Source of the DNA: an uncultured Lachnospiraceae bacterium
GTDB lineage: Bacteria; Bacillota; Clostridia; Lachnospirales; Lachnospiraceae
NCBI GenBank assembly: GCA_910588955.1
Contig: CAJURQ010000003.1
Coordinates: forward strand, 1-64,000
Direction: 5' to 3'
DNA: 64,000 nt
Under the pieces are notes generated by a model that searched no databases, was not told the origin of the DNA, and saw only the letters and a list, made by a program, of their open reading frames with translations. Shown in pieces: positions 50,955 through 59,895 of the stretch. Both the position numbers and the translations under genes were made by a program. Within the stretch, counting starts at the first letter, position 1; each line of letters starts with the position of its first letter.

Positions 50955-52979
50955 ATGATCTGGGGTTATACACTGTGCGGTCTGGCGGCGTGCTGTTCGC
51001 TTATTTACGCGATTATTACTTATAGAAGGAAAACACATCTGGCATACGTCACGGGCAACATGTTTCTGGCGGCGTGTATGGTGAATCTCACTTATATGGC
51101 AAGAATATGGGCGCGTACCTACTTCATGGCGTCTCTCACGACCAGCGTCTATTTTGTGTGTCTGGATTTTCTGGTTTTATGTATCTTCTATTATATCATA
51201 GAATTTACCGAGTCAAGGATTGAGAAACCGCGCTTTAAGCGTGTCGTCATACTGACAATCTGTATTCTGAGCCTGAATGACGCGGCGATATTGATGGTTA
51301 ACGTGTTCCATGAGCTTAATCTCCGCTATCAGTATCACGAGAACAGCGCTTACGCCATAAAATACATGTTTGAAGCGGGACCGTCCTTTTCCCTGCATCT
51401 CGCTTTCGTGTACGCGCTTGTGGCTGTGACTTTTTTCATTTTAATCCGTAAGACTTTGACTGTGCCGAATATCTATCGCGCCAGATATGTCAACACGCTT
51501 CTGGCGCTCAGCGTGATCGGGCTGCTTACGATCTTTTATATGGCAGGCATTCTGGAACTGCCGCTGGACGTGTCGGTGCCGGTCTATGGTCTTGTCTGTC
51601 CGCTCGTCTGCAGAAATACGTTCGATTATACTTCCAAGGGTATGTTGAACACGACCCGCAAGATGGTTTTAGAGTATATGGGTATGCCGATGATTCTGTT
51701 TGACTATGAGGGGTATCTGGCGGATACAAACCGGGATATGCGGGAGCTTTTTCCGATGCTGGAGGATCAGGAGAATCAGATCAGTATGATGGACTTTTTG
51801 CAGCTTGGTGAGTTCCGGGATCTGCAGAGCGTCGAGACAGACCAGACCTTTGTGTGGGAAAATCCTGGCAGCGTGGGCGCCCGCGCCTATCACTGTGTAT
51901 TTAGCTGCCTGAAGGACAAAAAGGGACGGAACATCGGGCATCTTCTTATCATGAAAAATCAGGAGACCGAGCGGGATATGCTGACACAGCTCTATTCCAA
52001 GAACAGCTTTTACGGGGAAATGGACAAGCTGCTCGCAAAGGGCGTGTACCCTGTGACGGTGGTGGTGTGCAACGCCAACGGTATCGGGCTTGTGAATGAT
52101 GTGTACGGCTGGAAAAAGGGCAACGAGCTGCTTCGGAAAGCGGCTGATCTTCTGCGGGAGAACCTGCCGCCCGGCGCGATTCTGGCACGGCTGGCGGACG
52201 GGGATATGGCGGTGGCGCTCACGGAGATGGAGCAGGAATATGCGTTCCGCGCTTTTGAGAATATCAAGGAGCAGTACGGGAAAGCCAACGATACCGGAAT
52301 CAATACGGATATCGAGTACGGGATCGCGGTGATCCGGGATTGGGAAAAGAGTGTGGACGACGCGATCAGAGAGGCGGTCGAGAGTATGCGGACGAAGAAG
52401 CTGATGAACCAGTCCTCTCAGAAAAGTTCCCTTCTGGATTCCCTGACCCAGACGCTGATGGAGAGCGATTACGAGACGGAGGAGCATGTGGAGCGGACGA
52501 GGGAGATGGCGATCAGGCTTGGAAAGGCACTTCACCTGACGGACGGTGATCTGGGGAAACTGGCGCTTCTGGCGGTGCTTCACGATATTGGGAAAATCGC
52601 CATTCCCCATTCGATTCTTTTAAAACCCGGGAAACTGACGGATGCGGAGTGGGAGATCATGAAGACCCACACGGAGAAAGGCTATCGGATCGCCAGCGCA
52701 TCCAAGGAGCTTAAGCCCATCGGCGAATATATTCTGCACCATCATGAGCGGTGGGACGGCGGCGGGTATCCGGGCGGGCTTGCCGGAGATGAAATTCCGC
52801 TTTTGTCCCGCATTATCACGGTGGTGGACTCCCACGACGTGATGGTGCACGACAGACCATACCACAAGGCGATGAGCCGGGAGGCAGCGGAGGCGGAACT
52901 TCGCCGCTGCGCCGGTACACAGTTTGACCCGAATCTGGTGGAAGTGTTTTTGGATGTGCTGAAAGAGGAGGCGTCGTAA
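50955..52979 (+). CDS. 7TM-PAS-like-GGDEF-HD-GYP cyclic-di-GMP phosphodiesterase
   Basis: A 674-aa membrane protein. Seven hydrophobic segments span about residues 1-225 in the pattern of histidine-kinase N-terminal 7TM domains. A PAS-like segment (about 235-335) and a degenerate GGDEF domain (about 340-480; ADGDMAV in place of GGDEF, probably non-cyclising) follow, then an HD-GYP domain (about 505-670) with H543-D544 in HDIGK and HHERWDGGGYP. It should hydrolyse c-di-GMP. It is divergent from the diguanylate cyclase fusion. AGAGGAA precedes the start. Confidence 0.88.
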   Translation: MIWGYTLCGLAACCSLIYAIITYRRKTHLAYVTGNMFLAACMVNLTYMARIWARTYFMASLTTSVYFVCLDFLVLCIFYYIIEFTESRIEKPRFKRVVILTICILSLNDAAILMVNVFHELNLRYQYHENSAYAIKYMFEAGPSFSLHLAFVYALVAVTFFILIRKTLTVPNIYRARYVNTLLALSVIGLLTIFYMAGILELPLDVSVPVYGLVCPLVCRNTFDYTSKGMLNTTRKMVLEYMGMPMILFDYEGYLADTNRDMRELFPMLEDQENQISMMDFLQLGEFRDLQSVETDQTFVWENPGSVGARAYHCVFSCLKDKKGRNIGHLLIMKNQETERDMLTQLYSKNSFYGEMDKLLAKGVYPVTVVVCNANGIGLVNDVYGWKKGNELLRKAADLLRENLPPGAILARLADGDMAVALTEMEQEYAFRAFENIKEQYGKANDTGINTDIEYGIAVIRDWEKSVDDAIREAVESMRTKKLMNQSSQKSSLLDSLTQTLMESDYETEEHVERTREMAIRLGKALHLTDGDLGKLALLAVLHDIGKIAIPHSILLKPGKLTDAEWEIMKTHTEKGYRIASASKELKPIGEYILHHHERWDGGGYPGGLAGDEIPLLSRIITVVDSHDVMVHDRPYHKAMSREAAEAELRRCAGTQFDPNLVEVFLDVLKEEAS

Positions 52980-53010
52980 AAGTAAGTTTATGTGGAAAAT
53001 ACTGATTTAT

Positions 53011-53062
53011 AGTACAGAATATTGTACAAGATATTGACAATACTATCTATTTGAACTAAACT
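53011..53062 (+). promoter_or_regulatory. Promoter and TGTACA operator of yefM-yoeB
   Basis: TTGACA (53034-53039), 17 nt, TAAACT (53057-53062). Just upstream, GTACA-GAATAT-TGTAC covers 53012-53027 and includes TGTACA at 53023-53028, the core hexamer of known YefM operators. This supports autoregulation by the antitoxin. Confidence 0.7.
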
Positions 53063-53084
53063 TTATCTAAAGGGGTGTGATAAT

Positions 53085-53336
53085 ATGATAGCGACTAATT
53101 TTTCAAATGTGCGGAATAATTTTAAGGAAGTCTGCGATCAAGTGGTACACGATTCTGATATTGCAATCATCACAAGAAAAAACGATGAGAATGTTGTGCT
53201 TATGTCTCAGGCGCAGTATAACAATCTGATGGAAAATCTTCATATAAGAAAAAGCAAGGCAAATTACGAATGGCTGAAGGAATCTATCATGCAGGCGGAG
53301 GATGGTAAGCTGGTAGATTTTGAGACAGAGGAATAA
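53085..53336 (+). CDS. yefM: YefM/Phd-family antitoxin
   Basis: An 83-aa antitoxin. The N-terminal DNA-binding/dimerisation half (TNFSNVRNNFKEVCDQV, IITRKNDENVVLMSQAQYNN) is a clear YefM type, and the acidic C-terminal tail should wrap the toxin. It starts behind AAAGGGGTGTG. The toxin gene follows after 3 nt. It represses the operon through TGTACA palindromes and neutralises YoeB. Confidence 0.94.
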   Translation: MIATNFSNVRNNFKEVCDQVVHDSDIAIITRKNDENVVLMSQAQYNNLMENLHIRKSKANYEWLKESIMQAEDGKLVDFETEE

Positions 53337-53339
53337 TGT

Positions 53340-53594
53340 ATGAATGTGTCTTTCACTGAAAATGCATGGGAAGATTATCTTTACTGGCAAAAGATGGATA
53401 AGAAGACTGTAAAAAGAGTCAACGAACTGATTAAGGATATTAAAAGAAATCCCTATGACGGACTTGGCAAGCCGGAACCGCTGAAATATGATTTGGCAGG
53501 AAAGTGGAGCAGGAGGATTACGGAAGAACACCGTCTTGTTTATGCAGTGAATGGAGAACATTTGATTGTATATACCTGCAGATATCATTATTAA
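53340..53594 (+). CDS. yoeB: YoeB-family mRNA interferase toxin
   Basis: An 84-aa ribosome-dependent endoribonuclease, full length and close to the Escherichia coli protein: AWEDYLYWQKMDKK, ELIKDIKRNPYDGLGKPEPL, WSRRITEEHRLVYAV and the terminal CRYHY with the catalytic His. It forms a type II module with the gene just upstream. Confidence 0.95.
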   Translation: MNVSFTENAWEDYLYWQKMDKKTVKRVNELIKDIKRNPYDGLGKPEPLKYDLAGKWSRRITEEHRLVYAVNGEHLIVYTCRYHY

Positions 53595-53618
53595 AAATTG
53601 GGGAAAAGAAAATGGGAA

Positions 53619-53932
53619 TTGACAAAAAAGCAGTGATTGACTATAGTATTAGATAATTGTAAAGGTGATGACAGAGAGGAGTACACAAAAACCGCCGCCA
53701 GAGAGAGGGAGCAAAAGCTGGGAGCTTCCTTCGGAGAGGGCTTGTGGAACGTGGCTCTGGAACCGGGATGCAGAAGTGTTTTCGTGAAAGAAACGACGAA
53801 AGCGGCAGTAAGCGTCCACGCATAATCCCCGTTAACGGATTGGAGACCGGCAGCATTCCGGTTTCACGGAGTGATAAATGAAGGTGGTACCGCGTAACTA
53901 CGCCCTTTGTCGAGAGACAGAGGGCTATTTTT
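53619..53932 (+). promoter_or_regulatory. Promoter and T-box leader of valS
   Basis: TTGACA (53619-53624), 17 nt and TATAGT (53642-53647) start an RNA of about 280 nt before valS. The T-box sequence AAGGTGGTACCGCG is at 53881-53894. It is followed by the terminator GCCCT...AGGGC (about 53902-53925) with a T run. Stem I lies in about 53665-53765; GUG at 53750-53752 (in GAACGTGG) is a candidate valine specifier but I could not confirm its loop. Uncharged tRNA-Val should stabilise the antiterminator and turn on valS. Confidence 0.9.
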
Positions 53933-53978
53933 GTGGATAGGAGCAAAAGCGAGACGACAAAGAAGAGGAGGATGTGCA

Positions 53979-56675
53979 ATGAGCAGAGAACTTGCGAAAA
54001 CCTACGATCCGAAAGGCATCGAGGACAGATTATACCAGAAATGGCTGGACAAAAAGTATTTCCACGCCGAGGTGGACAGGACGAAAACGCCGTTCACGAT
54101 TGTGATCCCGCCCCCGAATATCACGGGGCAGCTCCACATGGGACATGCGCTTGACAATACCATGCAGGACATTCTGATCCGTTACAAGAGAATGCAGGGC
54201 TACAACGCGCTCTGGCAGCCGGGGACGGACCACGCCTCCATCGCGACAGAGGTGAAGATCATCGAGAAGCTGAAGGAGGAGGGGATCGACAAGAACGACC
54301 TCGGCAGAGAAGGGTTTCTCGAGCGCGCATGGGATTGGAAGAGGGAGTACGGCGGACGCATCGTCTCCCAGCTAAAAAAACTCGGCTCTTCCTGCGACTG
54401 GGACAGGGAGCGTTTCACCATGGACGAGGGCTGCAACAAGGCGGTTACGGAAGTGTTCTGCAAGATGCACGAGAAAGGCTGGATCTACAAGGGCAGCCGC
54501 ATCATCAACTGGTGCCCCGTGTGCAACACCTCCATCTCCGACGCGGAGGTGGAGTACGAGGAGCAGAACGGACATTTCTGGCACATCAAGTATCCGTTGG
54601 TTGACCAGAATGGTCAGCCCGGCAAGACGGAGTTTCTGGAGTTTGCGACCACCCGCCCGGAGACGATGCTCGGCGATACGGCTGTGGCGGTAAACCCGAA
54701 CGATGAAAGATATACTTATTTAAAGGGAAGACAGGTATGGCTTCCGATTGTAAATAAGGCGATTCCCGTGGTGGAGGACGAGTATGTGGACATGGAGTTC
54801 GGGACAGGCGTTGTGAAGATCACGCCCGCCCATGACCCCAATGACTTCGAGGTCGGCAAACGCCACAATCTGCCGGAAGTGAATATCTTAAACGACGACG
54901 CCACCATCAATGCAAACGGCGGCAAATACGAGGGACTTGACCGCTACGAGGCGAGAAAACAGATCGTGGAGGAGCTGGAAAAAGAGGGGCTTCTCGTGCG
55001 GATTGAGGACTACTCCCACAACGTAGGCACCCACGACCGCTGTCACACGACCATCGAGCCCATGATCAAACAGCAGTGGTTCGTGAAGATGGACGAGCTG
55101 ATTAAGCCTGCCGTGGAGGCGGTGAAGAAGGGCGAGATCAAACTGATTCCGGAGCGCATGGAAAAGATCTATTACAACTGGACCGACAACATCCGCGACT
55201 GGTGTATCAGCCGTCAGCTCTGGTGGGGACACCGGATTCCCGCCTATTATTGCGACAAGTGCGGGGAGATCGTGGTGGCGAAGGAAGAGCCGACCGTCTG
55301 CCCGAAGTGCGGCGAAACCCACTTCACACAGGATCCTGATACGCTGGACACATGGTTCTCCTCGGCGCTGTGGCCTTTTTCCACGCTTGGGTGGCCCGAA
55401 AAGACGGAGGATCTGGATTACTTCTATCCCACGGATGTGCTCGTGACAGGCTACGATATCATCTTTTTCTGGGTTATCCGCATGGTGTTCTCCGGCTATG
55501 AGCAGATGGGGGAGAAACCCTTTAAGACGGTGCTTTTCCACGGTCTTGTGCGGGATTCGCAGGGGCGGAAGATGAGCAAATCCCTCGGCAACGGCATTGA
55601 CCCGCTGGAGATCATCGATCAGTACGGCGCGGACGCATTGCGCCTGACTCTAATCACGGGCAACGCCCCCGGCAACGATATGCGTTTCTACTATGAAAGA
55701 GTGGAGGCGAGCCGGAACTTTGCGAACAAGGTCTGGAACGCATCCCGCTTTATCATGATGAATATGGATCAGGAGGAGGAGAAAACCGGAAAGCGCGGCT
55801 GGGAGACATCCTATGAGGAGATCAGGGACAGCCTGTACCCGGTGGACAAGTGGATTCTCTCCAAACTGAATACGCTTGTCAAAGAAGTGACGGACAATAT
55901 GGACAGTTTCGAGCTTGGTATCGCGGTGCAGAAGGTGTACGACTTTATCTGGGACGAGTTCTGCGACTGGTATATCGAGATGGTGAAACCCCGCCTTTAC
56001 AGCACGGCAGCCGGTGAGGAAGAGGGAAAACGGGCGGCATTGTGGACGTTACAGAATGTGCTGATCGATGCGTTAAAGCTCCTGCATCCTTACATGCCGT
56101 TTATTACGGAGGAGATTTTCTGCACGCTGCAGACAAAAGAGGAATCCATCATGGTTTCCAAATGGTGTGTATTTAGTGAGGACAGGCAGTTTACAAAGGA
56201 GGAGAACGCCATTGAGCTTATGAAGGAGGCGGTGCGCGGCATCCGAAACGTGAGAACGGAGATGAACGTGGCGCCGGGCAAAAAGGCGGCGGTGTACGTG
56301 GTCAGCGAAAACGAGGGCGTGCGCCAAATCTTTGAGGAGGGCGGACAGTTCTTCTCGGCACTGGCGGCAGCGTCCGAGCTGACGGTGCAGGCGGACAAGG
56401 GCGGTATCGACGACAGCGCCGTTTCCGTGGTGATTCCGAACGCGACGGTTTATATTCCTTTTGAAGAGCTGGTGGATATCGCGCAGGAGATCGAGCGTCT
56501 GAAAAAGGAGCAGAAACGTCTGGAGGGCGAGCTTGCCAGAGTGCAGGGGATGCTTGGTAACGAACGGTTCATGTCCAAGGCGCCGAAGCAGAAGGTGGAC
56601 GAGGAGCGCGCAAAGCTTGAAAAATATACACAGATGAAGGCGCAGGTGGAGGAAAGGCTGTCGCAGCTCATGTAA
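53979..56675 (+). CDS. valS: Valyl-tRNA synthetase
   Basis: An 898-aa class I synthetase charging tRNA-Val. HIGH is present as HMGH (residues 53-56, in NITGQLHMGHALDNT), KMSKS at 531-535 (GRKMSKSLGNG), with the editing domain between them (TTRPETMLGDTAVAV), a zinc-type CDKCGE/CPKCGE pair, an anticodon-binding domain and a C-terminal coiled coil (about 825-895). The start at 53979 (MSRELAKTYDP) follows AGAGGAGGA; upstream in-frame starts lie inside the leader terminator. Controlled by the T-box upstream. Confidence 0.97.
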   Translation: MSRELAKTYDPKGIEDRLYQKWLDKKYFHAEVDRTKTPFTIVIPPPNITGQLHMGHALDNTMQDILIRYKRMQGYNALWQPGTDHASIATEVKIIEKLKEEGIDKNDLGREGFLERAWDWKREYGGRIVSQLKKLGSSCDWDRERFTMDEGCNKAVTEVFCKMHEKGWIYKGSRIINWCPVCNTSISDAEVEYEEQNGHFWHIKYPLVDQNGQPGKTEFLEFATTRPETMLGDTAVAVNPNDERYTYLKGRQVWLPIVNKAIPVVEDEYVDMEFGTGVVKITPAHDPNDFEVGKRHNLPEVNILNDDATINANGGKYEGLDRYEARKQIVEELEKEGLLVRIEDYSHNVGTHDRCHTTIEPMIKQQWFVKMDELIKPAVEAVKKGEIKLIPERMEKIYYNWTDNIRDWCISRQLWWGHRIPAYYCDKCGEIVVAKEEPTVCPKCGETHFTQDPDTLDTWFSSALWPFSTLGWPEKTEDLDYFYPTDVLVTGYDIIFFWVIRMVFSGYEQMGEKPFKTVLFHGLVRDSQGRKMSKSLGNGIDPLEIIDQYGADALRLTLITGNAPGNDMRFYYERVEASRNFANKVWNASRFIMMNMDQEEEKTGKRGWETSYEEIRDSLYPVDKWILSKLNTLVKEVTDNMDSFELGIAVQKVYDFIWDEFCDWYIEMVKPRLYSTAAGEEEGKRAALWTLQNVLIDALKLLHPYMPFITEEIFCTLQTKEESIMVSKWCVFSEDRQFTKEENAIELMKEAVRGIRNVRTEMNVAPGKKAAVYVVSENEGVRQIFEEGGQFFSALAAASELTVQADKGGIDDSAVSVVIPNATVYIPFEELVDIAQEIERLKKEQKRLEGELARVQGMLGNERFMSKAPKQKVDEERAKLEKYTQMKAQVEERLSQLM

Positions 56676-56828
56676 GCGCGGTTTTGCGAAGGCGTGGAGT
56701 GAACTGTTGAAAAATTTTACTTAATACCACTGGAAAAGTAGGGCGATATGGTGTAAGGTATAGGTAAGAATAGTAATTTGGGACTATATGATTTGTAAGT
56801 CATATGATAAAGGAAGGAGGTGAGTCAC

Positions 56829-58409
56829 GTGGCTGAGGTGAATCTGTCATCGGAACAGCTTAATAAACTGAAAGCGGCAATGGCGAGGGCAAAAGGGCTT
56901 GACCCGCAGGCGGCATTGCAGCCGGCAGCACCGGCACAGCCGGCAGCGGCGGCGAAAGAAGCGCAGGCTGAATCCGAAACCGCGGCGGAGACGGCGGTGG
57001 CAGTTGAGACGAGAACACCTCCTACGGAGTCGAATCTGGCGGAAGGCACTTATCTGCGGATCGACGATGACGAGATGGCGGCGTGGCTTTACCTCACACC
57101 ACCGGCAGAGGGACAGACATATACGAAGCGTGATCTGGAGAACTATCTGGAACTGAACGGTGTGATCAAGGGGTATCACAGTTCTAATCTTTCGGCAATG
57201 GTTAAGAAAAAGGTGTACGACAGGGAGATCCTCGTAGCGAGAGGCGCGACGGTACAGCCCGGGACAGACGGCTATTTTGAGTATCTGTTTGCACCGGAGG
57301 AACACATGGGTCCGAAGGTGAACGAGGACGGCTCGGTGGATTATTCCAGTATGAGTGCCCTGCAGAACGTGCATAAGGGCGATAAGGTAGCGATTTATCA
57401 CTATGCGGTGCAGGGTGTGGACGGCTATACGGTTGTGGGCGGGCAGATGAAGGCTGATCCCGTGAGAGACCTGCCTCCCATGAGAGGAAAGGGCATCACT
57501 AGGGAAAACGGCGTTTACTATGCGCTAAGCGACGGTAAGATCGAGGTCAAGGAAGGCAAGATCGACATCCAGAACGTGCATGAGATCATGGGCGATGTGG
57601 ACGCGATTATCGGCAAGATTGAGTTTTTCGGAGACGTTATTATCAACGGCAACGTGGAGGGCGGTATCGTCATCCGCGCCGGACGAAATATAGAGGTTCA
57701 CGGTACCACGGGCGCGGCGTCGCTGTTTGCAGGAGGCGACGTGATGCTTACGCGGGGCATTCAGGGCGGCGGTAAGATTTCCGCGAGGGGAAATGTCTTT
57801 GCGGAATTTATCGAGAATACCACGGTGGATGCGGGCGGACTGGTACAGGCAAACGTTATCCTGAATGCGAAGGTGTCGGCGAAGGACAGGGTGATCAGCA
57901 TCGGCAAGAGGGGTGCGATCATCGGCGGCTACGTCCATGCGCTTAAGGGCATCGAGGCGATGACGGCTGGAAATGACGTGGAGTTGAAGACCATGCTGCA
58001 CAGCGGTTACGCGCCGGAGTCCTTTGACAAGCTTTTGGAGGCAAGGCGCAGGGAGGCTGAGATCAAGGAGAAGCTCTCGAAGCTGGTGGACACCATGACG
58101 GAAGCCTTGCGCGAGAAACGTATGCGGGGGGCGGGCACTTCGAAAAATACGGAGGCGAGCCTTTTGGAGTGGAACCACCTGAAGGATGAATATTTTGCGG
58201 AGCTCGACAAGGTGGGCAAGGAGAGGGAAGAACTGGAGACTACCATGGAGGAAGGCAGGGATTCCTATATCAAGATCGACGGCAATATTTACCGCAATGT
58301 GGTGATCGGCATCAACGCCGAGCAGATGACTCTTGACCGCAATACCTGCTATATGAGATATGCCGCGGAAAAGGGTGTCATTGAAGGTACGGTAATCATA
58401 CACAACTGA
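56829..58409 (+). CDS. FapA (DUF342) family protein
   Basis: A 526-aa cytoplasmic protein with an Ala/Pro/Glu-rich N-terminal linker (about 25-60), a DUF342/FapA beta-helix core (IEVKEGKIDIQN, FFGDVIINGNVEGG, GRNIEVHGTTGAASLFAGGD) and a C-terminal coiled coil with further beta turns. The start is GTG 56829, spaced 8 nt from AAGGAGGTGA; the GTG at 56820 overlaps that site. FapA proteins are tied to polar flagellar placement or signalling in some bacteria, but there are no flagellar genes here and the role is open. Confidence 0.85.
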   Translation: MAEVNLSSEQLNKLKAAMARAKGLDPQAALQPAAPAQPAAAAKEAQAESETAAETAVAVETRTPPTESNLAEGTYLRIDDDEMAAWLYLTPPAEGQTYTKRDLENYLELNGVIKGYHSSNLSAMVKKKVYDREILVARGATVQPGTDGYFEYLFAPEEHMGPKVNEDGSVDYSSMSALQNVHKGDKVAIYHYAVQGVDGYTVVGGQMKADPVRDLPPMRGKGITRENGVYYALSDGKIEVKEGKIDIQNVHEIMGDVDAIIGKIEFFGDVIINGNVEGGIVIRAGRNIEVHGTTGAASLFAGGDVMLTRGIQGGGKISARGNVFAEFIENTTVDAGGLVQANVILNAKVSAKDRVISIGKRGAIIGGYVHALKGIEAMTAGNDVELKTMLHSGYAPESFDKLLEARRREAEIKEKLSKLVDTMTEALREKRMRGAGTSKNTEASLLEWNHLKDEYFAELDKVGKEREELETTMEEGRDSYIKIDGNIYRNVVIGINAEQMTLDRNTCYMRYAAEKGVIEGTVIIHN

Positions 58410-58435
58410 TTTTTGCGGCGGATTACGGAGATAAG

Positions 58436-59743
58436 ATGGAAGAAACCTTTGAGACTTGCGGGGCGGCGGTGGATTATATCAACGCCACCCCTAAATTTAC
58501 GACAAAAAACAGCATGGAGGATACCGCGCGCTTCTGGGCGCGTCTCGGATATCCGGCGAAGAACAGTAAGATTCTACACATAGCAGGCACAAACGGAAAG
58601 GGCTCCGTTTGTGCTTATTTGTGTTCTGTTCTGCGAAAGGCGGGCATTTCCTGCGGTATGTTTACGTCCCCCCACCTTGTGAGTATGCGGGAACGGTTTG
58701 TGATAAACGGGGAGATGATTTCCGAAGAGGACTTTCTTTATGCGTTCCGTGTGGTGATGGGGGAGGTGGAGCGGCTTGCCACAGCGTACCACCCTACTTT
58801 TTTTGAACTGCTGTTCTTTATGGCAATGACGCTCTTTGAGAAATACGGCGTAGAGTACGCGGTTTTGGAGACGGGGCTCGGCGGCAGGCTTGACGCCACA
58901 AACGTAGTGGAACAGAAAAAACTGTGCATCATCACGTCCATCGGCTATGACCATATGGAATATCTGGGGGAAACGCTTGCCAAGATTGCGGGGGAGAAGG
59001 CGGGGATTATGCGCCCCGGCGTGCCTGTGGTATACCCAAAGAGGCAGGAGGAAGTGACCCGCGTCATGGAGGAATGCGCGGAAAAAATCGGGGCGAAAAC
59101 CTTTCCCGTAGAGAAAGCTGCGATAAAAGAAATAAATATCGGGCATAAAACGATTGATTTTTCTCTTCATTTACACTATTATGATTATATTGGTTTTACT
59201 GTGTCCACTTCTGCACTCTATCAGATGGAGAACGCGTCGCTCGCGGCGAGCGCGCTGGCGCTTCTGGATGACAGGCGGATCACGGTTTCCGCGCTGCAGA
59301 GAGGGATCCGGGAAATGGTCTGGGAGGGCAGAATGGAGGAGATACTGCCGTCGGTATATCTGGACGGCGCGCACAACGCGGATGGGATTTACGCCTTTCT
59401 GGAGACGGTAAAACAGCATTCCTGTACCGGCAGGCGGGTTCTGCTCTACTCTACGGTGCGGGACAAGCAGTATGCCCGGGTGGCGGAGCTGCTTGCGCAG
59501 GCGGGGCTTTTTGACGAGATATGGCTTGTGCCTTTACAGGGAGAACGGGCGCTGCCGCTTGCGAAACTTACGGATTGTTTCGGACAATATACCGGATTTG
59601 ACACAAAGGCATATGAGACGCTGGATGCAGCGTTTTCGGATCTGCTTATACAAAAACATGACGGGGACGAGGTGTATATTGTCGGTTCATTATATTTGGC
59701 GGGCGAGGTAAAAGCCCTTTTGAGGAGATTTAACGATGATTAA
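58436..59743 (+). CDS. folC: Folylpolyglutamate/dihydrofolate synthase
   Basis: A 435-aa Mur-ligase-type ATP-dependent enzyme that adds glutamate to folates, and in many bacteria also to dihydropteroate. Motifs are ILHIAGTNGKGSVCAYL (P-loop, about 47-63), MFTSPHLVSMRERFVINGE, LETGLGGRLDATNVV and VYLDGAHNADG. It starts 27 nt after the FapA-like gene and overlaps the next small ORF by 8 nt, so the three may be co-transcribed. Confidence 0.94.
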   Translation: MEETFETCGAAVDYINATPKFTTKNSMEDTARFWARLGYPAKNSKILHIAGTNGKGSVCAYLCSVLRKAGISCGMFTSPHLVSMRERFVINGEMISEEDFLYAFRVVMGEVERLATAYHPTFFELLFFMAMTLFEKYGVEYAVLETGLGGRLDATNVVEQKKLCIITSIGYDHMEYLGETLAKIAGEKAGIMRPGVPVVYPKRQEEVTRVMEECAEKIGAKTFPVEKAAIKEINIGHKTIDFSLHLHYYDYIGFTVSTSALYQMENASLAASALALLDDRRITVSALQRGIREMVWEGRMEEILPSVYLDGAHNADGIYAFLETVKQHSCTGRRVLLYSTVRDKQYARVAELLAQAGLFDEIWLVPLQGERALPLAKLTDCFGQYTGFDTKAYETLDAAFSDLLIQKHDGDEVYIVGSLYLAGEVKALLRRFNDD

Positions 59744-59882
59744 TTTTGAAGAGGAACTGAAAAAGTTCCACCCCAGTCTGGAAGTGGAGGACGCGGAGGA
59801 AGCGATCTACAATCAGGATCTGACGGATATGGCGGATCTGATGGTGAAGATTGTGAAGGAATCGAAGAAAGCAGTAGAATAG
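59736..59882 (+). CDS. 48-aa acidic small protein overlapping folC
   Basis: A short ORF (MINFEEELKKFHPSLEVEDA at the start, KIVKESKKAVE at the end) begins 8 nt inside folC behind TGAGGAGA. It ends 13 nt before the zinc-ribbon/TPR gene. It reads as an amphipathic helical peptide with good coding bias, so it is very probably real and translationally coupled. Family and function not recognised. Confidence 0.7.
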   Translation: MINFEEELKKFHPSLEVEDAEEAIYNQDLTDMADLMVKIVKESKKAVE

Positions 59883-59895
59883 GGGATTGGCATAG

